DNA of 64,000 nucleotides from Aquimonas sp041395245 (GTDB lineage: Bacteria; Pseudomonadota; Gammaproteobacteria; Xanthomonadales; Xanthomonadaceae), in assembly GCA_041395245.1 (NCBI GenBank), contig JAWLAY010000004.1, forward strand, positions 186,001 through 250,000, in the 5' to 3' direction. A program made the position numbers and the translations under genes. Below are positions 18,140 through 26,640 of the stretch, piece by piece. The number at the start of each line of letters is the position of its first letter. The first letter of the stretch is position 1. Below the pieces are notes generated by a model. The model worked only from the letters and a program-made list of their open reading frames with translations. It was not told the origin of the DNA and ran no database searches.

Positions 18140-18571
18140 ATGCTTCTTTCAGGTCGCCGAACAGCTCGCGACTGGCTTGTATTGGCATATAACAGTATTA
18201 CAGGTGAATTTTTGCTAAAAAAAAGACCAAACGGCGGTGATGTTATAGCCGCCAGGTCGCTTATCACTACCGCGGCCATCTTTGCACCCGTTTTTCTCAT
18301 GAAAACATGCACAGATGAGGGTGCAATAATGCAATTTTCATGGCAAGAATTAAAGGTGGATCTAAACCAAACTCTGCCATGGCTTGGTGCAATATTTGCG
18401 GCAGTTTACATAGCCTTTTACGACGCGCTATTCAAACCAATGGTCTGGTTTGGGAAATTTCAGTACAACCAGATCATGGCTACAAAATCGATCAGCTCCG
18501 GATCAAAAACGCATCACTTGTCCGCTGGCAAGATGATTCATCGTGGATGCTATGACGTTACATTTGGATAG
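18140..18571 (+). CDS. Cassette-borne hypothetical protein with one membrane segment
   Basis: The frame encodes 143 residues and begins nine bases after an attC R' box, the usual cassette layout. The DNA is visibly more AT-rich than the surrounding genes, with a run of eight A and codons such as ATA, TTT and AAA, suggesting foreign origin. The middle (LPWLGAIFAAVYIAFYDALF) is a membrane segment followed by KPMVWFGKF. After about residue 115 the sequence becomes serine-rich. A shifted frame reads KIDQLRIKNASLVRWQDD, so the 3' end may be frameshifted. The true start could be an internal ATG such as the one in MQFSWQELKVDL. The family is not recognised. Confidence 0.45.
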   Translation: MLLSGRRTARDWLVLAYNSITGEFLLKKRPNGGDVIAARSLITTAAIFAPVFLMKTCTDEGAIMQFSWQELKVDLNQTLPWLGAIFAAVYIAFYDALFKPMVWFGKFQYNQIMATKSISSGSKTHHLSAGKMIHRGCYDVTFG

Positions 18572-19166
18572 AAAGCCAATTTTCTTGAGTGTAATAAAGA
18601 GCATGCTCATTGATTGCCCCTGAAATACGAGAAGAGTTTTGTGTAGCACAACATCCGCTACTGAGCGGGAGACGAACTATCCCGCCAGCAAGTGGCGTAG
18701 ATCAAAGAATCACTGCCCAAGATCTAACAATTCTGCAAAAAGCCTGCAAAGCCTGGGGTCACCTGCAAAGCCTGGCAAAGCCTGGGGCAGGTTCAGAAGG
18801 GAGCATGGGGTCACCATTGCGCCGCCCGTGTCAACAGGTCCGACAAAACTCCTCCCGTATCTGGCTTCTTCCTGCTGACCTCTCTCGGCTTGACCGTCCC
18901 CGCCTGTGTTCACAAGGTGGCTGCGGCCCTGGCCGCACCAGCGGCGAAGCATGCTTCGCCAGATTTTGGTTTAAGCGGTCTCCCGCCCTCGGCATCGCTG
19001 TCCCAAACACTCATCGGTTCTGCCCTGGCGTCCATGTGGCCGGTTTTGGCTGCACAGGTAACGTGGTTCGCGCGGTGCGCGTCCAACCCTTGATTGGTTC
19101 GCCGGACAGGCGGCCCTGCCGTTGAATCGGGTCCGACGACGCCTGGGTTATTCAGAGATCTGGTGG
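18572..19166. other. Gap without recognisable gene, short direct repeats
   Basis: No convincing gene is seen. AAAGCCTGGGG-type units recur three times between about 18740 and 18790 (GCAAAGCCTGGGGTCACCTG, then GCAAAGCCTGG, then CAAAGCCTGGGGCAG). GGGTCACC also occurs twice. The open frame across this stretch has no coding character. Confidence 0.4.
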
Positions 19167-20222
19167 TTACGAACCAACCCCATGTCCAACCTCAGGCGCC
19201 GTGCTTATCCGAAAGCTCCGCTTCACATCGAAGTGGCCTCCGTCCTTGATCAGGTGGTAGCCAGCGCGGGCCAGCTTGTGTGCCACGGATTTGATGGCGA
19301 CCGGGTGCGGCTTTTTGCTCGCCTTGGGATCAAACCAGCGACGAATCTCAGGATCGAAGCGCGGATCGCGAAATTCGCCGCTTCGATCCATGCCCAGCTC
19401 AGGTAAAGGGTTGCCGCACCTGGTGCTGCCGCTGCCCTTCTTCTTGCCATTCGAGAGCCGCGTGCTCTCGACCATCCGGCAGTACGAGGCGCAGTCGCCG
19501 ACGCGAACGTGCCGGCTGATCTCACCGGTTTCCAGCAGGATGGTGCCGCCGGAGCACGACGCCGATGCCGGGTACGCTACGCAATGCGTGAAGTTCTGGT
19601 GTGGAACGGATCGACGCCAGCACCCAACCCTCCATCTGGTCGACCTGCGTGCAGGCATTGCGCAACAGCTTCAGCTCCGACAACACGCGGCCAGGCGCTC
19701 ATGCACGTCCACGAAGGTGCTCTCGATCGCTTCTTCGGCGGTCAGCTGTCAGGTCGTTGGTGCGAATGCCGTAGCCGGTGCGCGTCGCCGACCACGCGCT
19801 CTGCAGCGAGTTGGTCAGCGTCATCGGCGGACCAGCAGGAAACGTCGTCGCAGCAGGTCGCACCGCGCGCTGTTCGCGCGGATAGATGTGTAGCCCTGGG
19901 TAGCAGATTCAGCTGCAGCAGGGCGAGATGCCGTGCATCCAGGTGGTCGTTGCCATGTTTCAGGCCCACGTACTGCGGAATCGCCGCCGTGTTCACCAAA
20001 CGAACATCCACGCCGATATCCAACAGGCCATCGACCAGCTGTAGTACCAGTTGTAGGTCGACTCGACCGCCAGCGCCTTCAGCGCCTTGAGGAAGGGTGC
20101 AAGCGCCTGAAGCACTAACTCCAGGCTGTTCGGTAAGCGCCGCTCTGAAATCTGGATCCTGCTCATCGATGAGACGGACAGCACCCCATTATTGAACAGC
20201 GGATTGCTGCGTACAGTGTCAT
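19167..20222 (-). mobile_element. IS110-family (IS1111-like) transposase, decayed
   Basis: Fragments in several frames line up as one transposase of about 340 residues. The start MTLYAAI (20222) is followed by NNGVLSV, then ERRLPNSLEL, then AVESTYNWY. DVRLVNTAAIPQYVGLK and NDHLDARHLA form the DEDD catalytic region. Further on come TILLETGEI, GDCASYCRMVESTRLSNGKKKG and the C-terminal VAIKSVAHKLARAGYHLI. At least four frameshifts disable it. It lies inside the attC-bearing region. Some IS1111 members (the IS1111-attC group) are known to insert into attC sites. Confidence 0.85.
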
Positions 20223-20610
20223 CGCCGCCTTCCTATTGCTGCCGGACATGAGCTGTGCCAGTTCCGGCACCTTGGACTGTCCTGTCAGCAGTCGGGGCGC
20301 GATGAGTATTCAGGTCTAGCATCGCAGCAACTTCGCTATCCGTGGCTCTGTATGCGGCTCGCTCGTACGAACCGCTCCATGGGTCAGCAGGATCATGCAT
20401 CAGCGCTTGACCTGAGCCATGGGCACCTTCTAGCACGTTCGTCCCAAATGCATACAACCTTCAGACCGCCACTGAACGAGGATGAAGAACCCTCCCATCG
20501 TCACGCACGACCACCTGGCCGAGCTACCGAGCGCTGCAGACGGTGCGCGGTAGGGAAGGTCCTTTCATTCGCTAGATTACTCATGAGCATTCATCGGTGG
20601 TTTCAGCGTC
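20223..20610. other. Gap upstream of the IS remnant
   Basis: No gene can be supported. A short minus-strand frame (20233-20457, beginning MYAFGTNVLEGAHGSGQAL) has moderate coding character but no recognised family and no ribosome binding site, so it may be a cassette fragment. Confidence 0.35.
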
Positions 20611-21098
20611 TTGCTCGTAAGCTTGATCGCGGATCAACGGCCTAGAGATTCCTGCGACCGACAGAGCCAGGTTGTCTGCCGCTTCCTTGATCTGGCGCAC
20701 GAGCACCACAAAGTCGTCCATGTGCTGATTTCCAGTGGCCTTATCGGTTCGGCCTTCTCGCTGGTGCGGGCGCTCTTTGAGACAACCATTCGAGGCGTGG
20801 CTCTATCGCCGTGCGTCCGACGAGCAGGTCGCGCACTTTCCACTGATCCAAAGACGGCATATCGGCCCCATTATCGACGCGGGTCGAATCGGTCTACAGA
20901 ACACCGGGAGGCCTACTATCGCGTGTTAAGAAGCAGTACTGGCATGGCTCTGTAGCGCTGCGCACGGCGGATACCTTCAGGCAGCGTCGCGGTAACGCAG
21001 GAGCACATATTCCCGTCTTACGGCGAGGATGAGCAGCTGAGGTGCTGTCGTTTGCTGACTTTTGCTTTTTCCTAGCAGCCATTGAGAGTCGCTAAACC
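20611..21098 (+). pseudogene. Decayed hypothetical gene (DUF6988-like), possible cassette
   Basis: One frame carries LDLAHEHHKVVHVLI, then GLIGSAFSLVRALFETTIRG. The continuation AWLYRRASDEQVAHF is in the next frame, and VLSFADFCFFLAAIES near 21045-21085 in another. Together they resemble proteins with an EHH, GSAxxLVRPLFE and ASDxQVxxF layout that I associate with the DUF6988 family. The family name is from memory and should be confirmed. An attC-like site follows at 21165. Confidence 0.45.
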
Positions 21099-21164
21099 TT
21101 GCAAACAGGCCAGATCTTGCTGAAAAGTGGTCGTCAATGTCTCAGCCAGGGGTGTCGCATGAGT

Positions 21165-21250
21165 GACCTAAATATGTTCAAGCGACCGCGAGGAGGTTCC
21201 GATGTTTCCTGATGTCAATGGCCGGCGGCCGCCTAATGCGGTGTTTGCGC
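21165..21250 (+). other. Decayed attC-like site
   Basis: GACCTAAATATGTTCAAGCG (21165-21184) matches the left half of attC with the R'' AAC mutated to AAA. GGCCGCCTAATGCGGTG and GTTTGCGC (about 21230-21250) match the right half with a damaged R'. The inner halves can pair (AAGCGACCG with CGGCCGCCT). Confidence 0.5.
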
Positions 21251-21253
21251 CCA

Positions 21254-21567
21254 TGAAAGTACTCGCGTCAGTGTTGATGTTCTTCTTGTGCCCGGCGTCT
21301 GCATCACAGGCATCGGACTTCCGCTTGCGAAATGGAAGGAACGGTGCAGGCTGCTACCCCGTATCCGGGTAAGAAGGCTCGCGTCTTTTTGACATGAAGG
21401 TGGCGGTCGCCGCGCAAGTGGACAAAAGCTCCGAGATTGGCGGGTTACACGGACTGCAGCGAGTTCGTCGGCGAAGTTACCGAGATTCGATTACAGATCC
21501 TACGGCGGTTTGCCCTGCCGCTTCGGGAGACAAGCTTTCTTTCAAGTACTCCCAGGTCGACGTTTGA
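21254..21567 (+). pseudogene. Decayed small secreted protein gene, possible last cassette
   Basis: The ATG at 21254 begins MKVLASVLMFFLCPASASQA, a clean signal peptide, a few bases after the attC-like site at 21165. The frame stops after 40 codons. Downstream pieces in other frames (EMEGTVQAATPYPGKKARVF, then DCSEFVGEVTEIRLQ) suggest a frameshifted periplasmic protein of about 100 residues. The family is unknown. Confidence 0.4.
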
Positions 21568-21635
21568 TGCAAGCGTAATCTCAGGAGGTCGTCAACCAAC
21601 GCCAGACTAACCATCAGTCCCAGCACACCGTCTGG

Positions 21636-21695
21636 GCGCTAACAGTTCATTCGGGCCGACGCCTTCGGTGCGCCTTAACTCACGCATTGGCGGTC
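21636..21695 (+). other. attC-like site at the right edge of the array
   Basis: The sequence GCGCTAACAGTTCATTCGGG (21636-21655) continues CCGACGCCTTCGG, then TGCGCCTTAACTCACGCATTGG. It follows the classic 59-base element pattern TAACAATTCATTCAAGCCGA ... GGCTTAACTCAAGCGTTAGGC, with several substitutions including a degenerate R'. Confidence 0.5.
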
Positions 21696-21842
21696 ATGAG
21701 CCGTTTTCCGGCGCACTGATAGTCCGACCTGACTTCGCCAGCTCACCTGCACCTCTCCTCTCCGCCCTGATCACTTTCACTTGCGACCCAGCCGCTGGCC
21801 TGCTGTGATGCGGGGCCTCGCCTTCCCGTTTGGAGACTGGGC

Positions 21843-22625
21843 ATGGAGTTGCTGTGGATCGGTCTTGCCGCGTTGTTTGCCGCTGGGCTGACGCTGTTTT
21901 CGGGCTTTGGCTTGGGCACCTTGCTGACGCCGGTGTTTGCATTGTTCTTCCCCTTGCCGCTGGCGATTGCGGGGACGGCGCTGGTGCATCTGGCCAACAA
22001 CGTGTTCAAGCTGAGTCTGTTGGTGAAGCACGCCAACTGGCGGGTGGTGTGGCGCTTCGGTTTGCCCGCGATGGCGGCGGCGGTGTTGGGGGCTTTGCTG
22101 TTGGCGTGGATTGGCGAGATGCCGACCTGGCTGCGTTGGTCGCTGGGCGAGCGCGCGTTCGAGATCACGCCGCTGAAGGCGGTGATCGGGCTGTTGATCT
22201 GCGGCTTCGCGACGCTGGAAATGTCGAGCCGTTTTGCGCGCGTGGCGCTGCCGCCATCGTGGTTGCCGCTGGGCGGTTTGTTGTCGGGGTTTTTTGGTGG
22301 GCTGTCGGGCAATCAGGGCGCGCTGCGCTCGGCCTTTTTGATCAAGCTCGGGCTGCCGAAACGCGCCTTCGTCGCGACCGGCGGCGTGATCGCGGTGATC
22401 ATCGATGCCAGTCGTATCGGCGTCTACGGCTTGGGCGATCTGCGCACCGCCCTGCAACTGGACTCGGCACTACTGCTGCCCGTCATCGTCGGCACGCTGT
22501 GTGCGTTTTTGGGTACCTGGATCGGCTCGCGCCTGCTCGACAAAGTGACCTTGCGCAGTGTGCAAGTGGTGGTTGCCATCGCGTTGTGGAGCATCGGCTT
22601 GGGATTGGTGCTGGGGATGCTGTGA
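21843..22625 (+). CDS. TauE/SafE-family sulfite/sulfoacetate exporter-like permease
   Basis: The 260-residue protein is almost entirely membrane helices. It has the family layout of two repeated halves, each opening with a glycine-rich helix (LFSGFGLGTLLTPVFALFFP and LLSGFFGGLSGNQGALRSAFL). The family moves sulfite, sulfonates or related anions across the inner membrane, and the substrate here is unknown. GGAG lies a few bases before the ATG at 21843. It stands alone, directly right of the decayed cassette region and left of a toxin-antitoxin pair. Confidence 0.88.
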   Translation: MELLWIGLAALFAAGLTLFSGFGLGTLLTPVFALFFPLPLAIAGTALVHLANNVFKLSLLVKHANWRVVWRFGLPAMAAAVLGALLLAWIGEMPTWLRWSLGERAFEITPLKAVIGLLICGFATLEMSSRFARVALPPSWLPLGGLLSGFFGGLSGNQGALRSAFLIKLGLPKRAFVATGGVIAVIIDASRIGVYGLGDLRTALQLDSALLLPVIVGTLCAFLGTWIGSRLLDKVTLRSVQVVVAIALWSIGLGLVLGML

Positions 22626-22718
22626 GTGTGGCTTAGACAACGAGGTCGAAGTCACGCGGCACGGCAGTTCGTCGGCCTTGGCTGTGGCATGCTTGGGCTT
22701 TCTGACCCAAGGTATGCC

Positions 22719-22943
22719 ATGTCGATCCCCGTCGAAGACCTTGCAGCCCAGGCGCTGAGCCTGCCAGCAGAAGACCGCGCCAAGCTGGTCGAACGCCTCT
22801 TGGAGAGTTTCGAGCCGAAGTCACCCGCTCAGGCCGCGTGGCTCCAACTCGCTCGTGCACGGCGAGAGTCGGTCACATCGGGTGCCGTGAACATGGTGCC
22901 TGGGGATGAGGCACTCGCGCGCGTGCGGGCACGGATCGCGTGA
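22719..22943 (+). CDS. Antitoxin of an addiction module (TIGR02574-like)
   Basis: The 74-residue protein starts MSIPVEDLAAQALSLPAEDR and continues AKLVERLLESFE. This is the typical opening of short helical antitoxins of the putative addiction module component family. It overlaps the next gene by four bases (GTGA), so the two are translationally coupled. The longer open frame upstream of 22719 has no coding features. The C-terminal half (SGAVNMVPGDEALARVRARIA) would wrap the toxin. Autoregulation is expected from the family but no operator was identified. Confidence 0.8.
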   Translation: MSIPVEDLAAQALSLPAEDRAKLVERLLESFEPKSPAQAAWLQLARARRESVTSGAVNMVPGDEALARVRARIA

Positions 22944-23242
22944 GTTGGTGGATTCATCCGGATGCCGAACGCGAACTGGGTGATGCTGTCGTTTATTACG
23001 CCGAGCACGCCAGTCGCGCCTTGGCAGACGCCTTTCTTGCCGAGTTCGAGCGTGTCCGAGACCTGCTGATCGAAAACCAATATCGCGGGCCACAGGGGGA
23101 TTTCGGACTGCGGGTGTATCACTTTGATCGGTTTCCCTACACCGTGTTCTACGAGCCGAATGAGATCATTGGCCCGCAGATATACGCCGTCGGTCATCAG
23201 CACCGTCTGCCTGGCTATTGGGGCTCTCGGGTCGATAGCTGA
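22940..23242 (+). CDS. RelE/ParE-family toxin
   Basis: The 100-residue protein (GTG start) begins WWIHPDAERELGDAVVYYAE. It contains GPQGDFGLRVYHFDRFPYTVFYEPNE and ends IYAVGHQHRLPGYWGSR, the fold and terminal basic/aromatic motif of RelE/ParE toxins that act on ribosome-bound mRNA or DNA gyrase. Sequence alone does not say which. The closely coupled antitoxin gene precedes it. A strong hairpin follows at 23277. Confidence 0.85.
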   Translation: MSWWIHPDAERELGDAVVYYAEHASRALADAFLAEFERVRDLLIENQYRGPQGDFGLRVYHFDRFPYTVFYEPNEIIGPQIYAVGHQHRLPGYWGSRVDS

Positions 23243-23276
23243 ATCCACATCGCACCGATTGACTCCCGCCATCAAC

Positions 23277-23308
23277 GTCCGGGATGCGCTTGTTTACGCA
23301 TCCCGGAC
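23277..23308. terminator. Bidirectional hairpin between the toxin and the S46 peptidase
   Basis: GTCCGGGATGCG (23277-23288) and CGCATCCCGGAC (23297-23308) form a perfect 12-base-pair stem with an eight-base loop. GATTTGAT follows on the plus strand. It lies between two convergent genes. Confidence 0.7.
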
Positions 23309-23411
23309 GATTTGATCACTGACCCGTCACTTCATCAGCCAAGGCACCGCGCCGTAGATCTGGTGCGTAGGGCCTCGATGATGGTGGCGGTAAGCACGGC
23401 GACGGGCGCGA

Positions 23412-25376
23412 CTAGGTGCGGCTGTCGTACCAGTAGGCGCCGCCCAGTGAATGGATGTTGCCATCGAATACCAGACCGACCACTTCGGCCTTGGCATTGA
23501 TGACCGGGCTGCCGGAGTTGCCGCCGATGATGTCGTTGGTGGAGACGAAGTTCATCGGCAGCTTGCCATCTAGGTCGGCCTGATGTTGCAGCCAGCTTTC
23601 CGGCAGCTTGTACGGGTCGGCACCGGTTGCGCGTTCGAACATGCCTGCGATGTGGGTCATGGCCGGGATGTCGGTGCCTTTTTCGTTCCAGCCCTGGACC
23701 GCGCCATACGACAGACGCAGGGTGAAGGTGGCGTCCGGGTAGACACCGGTGCCTTCCTTGGCGAAGCGGGCTTGGGCGATGAGTTCGGCGTTCTTCTGTT
23801 CCACCGCTTCGACTTCGGTTTCGTAGCGCAGACGCAGTTCGCGTGAGGCGGCGTCAATGTCGCGCGCCAGCGCGATCATCGGGTCGTTGGAGGCCGCAAC
23901 GGCCTTGGCGCCGCCCAGCCACAGCGCCTTGCGCACATCGACATCACCCAGTTGCGTGCCGTCGATCAGGCGCGCGGCCAACTGCTGCGGCGATTCCTTG
24001 CCGAGGATTCGCTTGACCAGCGGATGGTCGGTGCCTAGGGCTTCACGCAGCTTGGTCAGCGACCAGGCCAGCTTGACCTTCTCGTAGGCGGGATAGATCG
24101 GGGCTTCCGACAGCAACATCTGCTCAAGCCGTGGCAAACCGGCTTCGGAAAATTCGCGCAGGCGCTTTTCGTTGGGCAGCTCACGTTCGACGCCAGCGCG
24201 ATACAAGCCGCGGGCGAAACCGAAGTAGTCGGTGGCAAAACCACGACCGCCTTCGATCAGCAGATAGGCATCGTCGAACTGGTCGAAGCTGGCCTCGGCC
24301 GCCGCAATGGCCGACCAGGGATCACCGATCTTCGCAGCCAGTGCGGTGTCGGCGGCAACGAAGGCGCGCAGGGCGTCTTCTTCAGCCTGCTTGCGGGCGA
24401 AGAAGGCGTCGTCGTTGAGGGTTTCCAGTCGACCACGCAGAGCCTTGAAACCGTTCTCGATGCCGAATAGATCCGGTTGTGCCTGACGTGCTTGTTCCTC
24501 GCCCAAGGCGCCGTGCTGGGTCAACAGACCGCGCAGTTCCGCCATGAACAGGAGCCGGTCGGTCAGACCGCCATCGCGCAGGGCCTTCAGTTGCGCCACC
24601 GTCAACAGGCGTTGGGTCGAACCCGGATGTCCGGTGATCATCACCAGCTCACCTTCGGCAGCTCCGCTCTGCTTAAAGGTGAACCAGTTGTCCAGCTTGG
24701 CGGGCTTGCCATCGACGTAGGCGCGCAGGATGCCCATATCGAGGTTGAAGCGCGGGAAGTTGAAGTTATCGGGGTCGCCACCAAAGAACGCCGCCGCCAC
24801 TTCGGGCGCGAACACCAGACGCACGTCCTGGAAGCGCGTGTAGCGATACAGATGTTGCTTACCGCCCTGATACAGCTCGACGATGTCGCAGCGCGTGGCT
24901 TGCGAGTCGTCGCCAACGCAGTCGGCTTCCAGGCGCGATTGCACGGCTTTCTTGGCCTTGCTGTAGGCGTCGCCATTCAAACCATCGGTGGCCGCGCGGA
25001 CTTGATCGGTGACGTCGGCAATCTGCTCCAGACGGTTCAGCTCCATGTCCGGGCATTTCAGTTCGTCACGGTGTTCGCGGGCGATGAAGCCGTTCTGCAC
25101 GAAGTCCTTGCCCTCGCTGGACAACTGCGCCACGCAGTCGACCACGCAGTGATGATTGGTCATCACCAGACCATCGGGCGAGATGAAGGAGCCGGAACAG
25201 CCACCCGCCAGTCGCACCGAGGACTTCATCACCTTGTCGACCCAAGTCTGATCGGGTGAAAAGCCGAACTCGTCCTGCATGGCCTGCTTGGGCAGGTTAT
25301 CCAACGTCCACATGCCTTCGGCGGCCAGCGCCGGGGCAGTCATCACGGCCAACACGGCCATCGCAAGCACACGCAT
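23412..25376 (-). CDS. S46-family dipeptidyl-peptidase (DPP7/DPP11-like), C-terminus frameshifted
   Basis: A signal peptide (MRVLAMAVLAVMTAPALAAE) directs this 654-residue serine peptidase to the periplasm, where S46 enzymes release dipeptides from peptide N-termini. The catalytic triad regions are TNHHCVVDC (His), GGDPDNFNFPRF (Asp) and GGNSGSPV (Ser). The open frame stops right after GGAYWYDSRT, about 30 residues earlier than usual. The missing tail appears downstream in shifted frames (VAVLTATIIEALRT, then IYGAVPWLMK ending at 23327). The catalytic Ser lies before the break, so activity may survive. Gly/Arg-to-acid substrate preference cannot be read with confidence. Confidence 0.88.
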   Translation of the reverse strand: MRVLAMAVLAVMTAPALAAEGMWTLDNLPKQAMQDEFGFSPDQTWVDKVMKSSVRLAGGCSGSFISPDGLVMTNHHCVVDCVAQLSSEGKDFVQNGFIAREHRDELKCPDMELNRLEQIADVTDQVRAATDGLNGDAYSKAKKAVQSRLEADCVGDDSQATRCDIVELYQGGKQHLYRYTRFQDVRLVFAPEVAAAFFGGDPDNFNFPRFNLDMGILRAYVDGKPAKLDNWFTFKQSGAAEGELVMITGHPGSTQRLLTVAQLKALRDGGLTDRLLFMAELRGLLTQHGALGEEQARQAQPDLFGIENGFKALRGRLETLNDDAFFARKQAEEDALRAFVAADTALAAKIGDPWSAIAAAEASFDQFDDAYLLIEGGRGFATDYFGFARGLYRAGVERELPNEKRLREFSEAGLPRLEQMLLSEAPIYPAYEKVKLAWSLTKLREALGTDHPLVKRILGKESPQQLAARLIDGTQLGDVDVRKALWLGGAKAVAASNDPMIALARDIDAASRELRLRYETEVEAVEQKNAELIAQARFAKEGTGVYPDATFTLRLSYGAVQGWNEKGTDIPAMTHIAGMFERATGADPYKLPESWLQHQADLDGKLPMNFVSTNDIIGGNSGSPVINAKAEVVGLVFDGNIHSLGGAYWYDSRT

Positions 25377-25454
25377 GCCTTCACTCCCGAGGTTGCAAAA
25401 CGGGGAGTGTACGGTCAGGCACGCGGATTCTCCTCTGCCAGACGGCAGGGGGGT

Positions 25455-26510
25455 TCAATTGCTGGGCAGACGTGGGCCCTGATCACCCGCCGGAGCGACC
25501 TGACAATGATCGCCACCTTCAGCCTTGACGCGGTACAACACGTCATCCGCCTGGCTGTACCAGATCGACCAACTGGCTTCGGGTTCACACCAGACGCCGC
25601 CCACGCTGATGCTCAGCGACACGCCCACCAGCGGGTCCGGCAGGACCAGGCGCCGCACACCTTCGACCAAGGCGCGTGCTCTGGCCGCCAGCTCGGCCGG
25701 TTCGGCAACCTGCAACAGCAGGGCAAACTCATCGCCACCCAATCGACAGGCCAGATCCAGGCTGGTCATGCTGCGCTTGATCTGCGCGGCCAGCAGTTCC
25801 AACACGCGATCACCGGCAACGTGACCATACTGGTCGTTGATCTGCTTGAAGTTGTCGAGATCGATCAGCAGCAGCCCCAAGCCCAGATTGGGCTTCTGCC
25901 AGCGTGCACGATCTTCCAGATGCGCGTACAAACCGCGCCGGTTGTGCAGGCTGGTCAGTTCGTCGGTTTGCACCATGCGCTCGGCCGAGGTGAGCTTGGT
26001 GCGGGTTTGCCGCAGTGAGTCCAGCGTCAGCAACAATTCTTCGTTGCGCCGTTTCAAGTGCGTGATCAGGCGCTGTTCGCTGGCCACCAGGTAGGTGAAC
26101 GAGCGCCGCATGAAGCGCGCCATGATCGCCGGTTCGTCATCCAGCAAGGCATCGAAATCGGCGTGCACGATGACCAGCACTTCCGCATCCGACAGGGCAC
26201 CGGCACTGGCCAGACGAGCGTGATCGCCAATGAACAGGGCCAACTCACCAAAGAACTCCCGCGCGCCGAGTCGCTTGTCGCGCAGTCCGTCACCAAAATC
26301 GAGCTGGATGCAGCCCGACTCGATGACGTACATGGTGCGTCCCAATTCACCGCGCCGGAACAACTGATCCCCGGCGGACAAACGCCGCTTCTCGGCAACC
26401 CGTCGGAACACGTCCATTTCGAAATCACTAAGGCGCCGCGCTTCGCTGCCAGCGCCGTCGCCCTGACCTGCGGTGCACTCGTTGGGATCGGGCTCTTGGA
26501 CTTCGGACAT
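25455..26510 (-). CDS. Cyclic-nucleotide-binding domain / GGDEF diguanylate cyclase
   Basis: The 351-residue protein joins an N-terminal cNMP-binding fold (about residues 30-145, RRGELGRTMYVIESGCIQLD, then FGELALF) to a GGDEF domain. The GGDEF domain has DELTSLHNRRGLY at its start and an intact RLGGDEFALLL active site, so it should make cyclic di-GMP in the cytoplasm. A short coiled linker (residues about 155-185) separates the two. No I-site RxxD is obvious just before GGDEF. The ATG at 26510 is chosen over an upstream TTG. It is a single gene between the S46 peptidase and the surface protein. Confidence 0.9.
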   Translation of the reverse strand: MSEVQEPDPNECTAGQGDGAGSEARRLSDFEMDVFRRVAEKRRLSAGDQLFRRGELGRTMYVIESGCIQLDFGDGLRDKRLGAREFFGELALFIGDHARLASAGALSDAEVLVIVHADFDALLDDEPAIMARFMRRSFTYLVASEQRLITHLKRRNEELLLTLDSLRQTRTKLTSAERMVQTDELTSLHNRRGLYAHLEDRARWQKPNLGLGLLLIDLDNFKQINDQYGHVAGDRVLELLAAQIKRSMTSLDLACRLGGDEFALLLQVAEPAELAARARALVEGVRRLVLPDPLVGVSLSISVGGVWCEPEASWSIWYSQADDVLYRVKAEGGDHCQVAPAGDQGPRLPSN

Positions 26511-26572
26511 GCGGGTAATCCACAAACATCAAAATGTCGAGACGGAGTGTAGCAGGCGATTCCCAACGCAAG

Positions 26573-26599
26573 AAAAGGCCCGCACAAGGCGGGCCTTTT
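26573..26599 (-). terminator. Intrinsic terminator of the repeat surface protein
   Basis: AAAAGGCCCGC and GCGGGCCTTTT form an 11-base-pair stem with a five-base loop. In the minus direction the stem runs into CTTTTCTTG. It lies about 40 bases after the stop of the large gene. Confidence 0.85.
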
Positions 26600-26640
26600 C
26601 GTCTTGCCTATGACCACTCAAGGGTCAGTTGTGGCATCGC

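Noticed and set aside
18740..18790. Short tandem repeats considered as a CRISPR array
   Set aside because: The units are about 11 bases long with irregular spacing and no true spacers.
18610..19125. A 171-codon frame between the cassette gene and the IS remnant
   Set aside because: It has Arg/Pro/Cys-rich composition, no family, no ribosome binding site, and crosses short direct repeats.
19080..19130. GTCCAAC and GTTGAAT considered as a further attC
   Set aside because: Both boxes fit the loose consensus, but the inner arms do not pair convincingly, so chance is likely.
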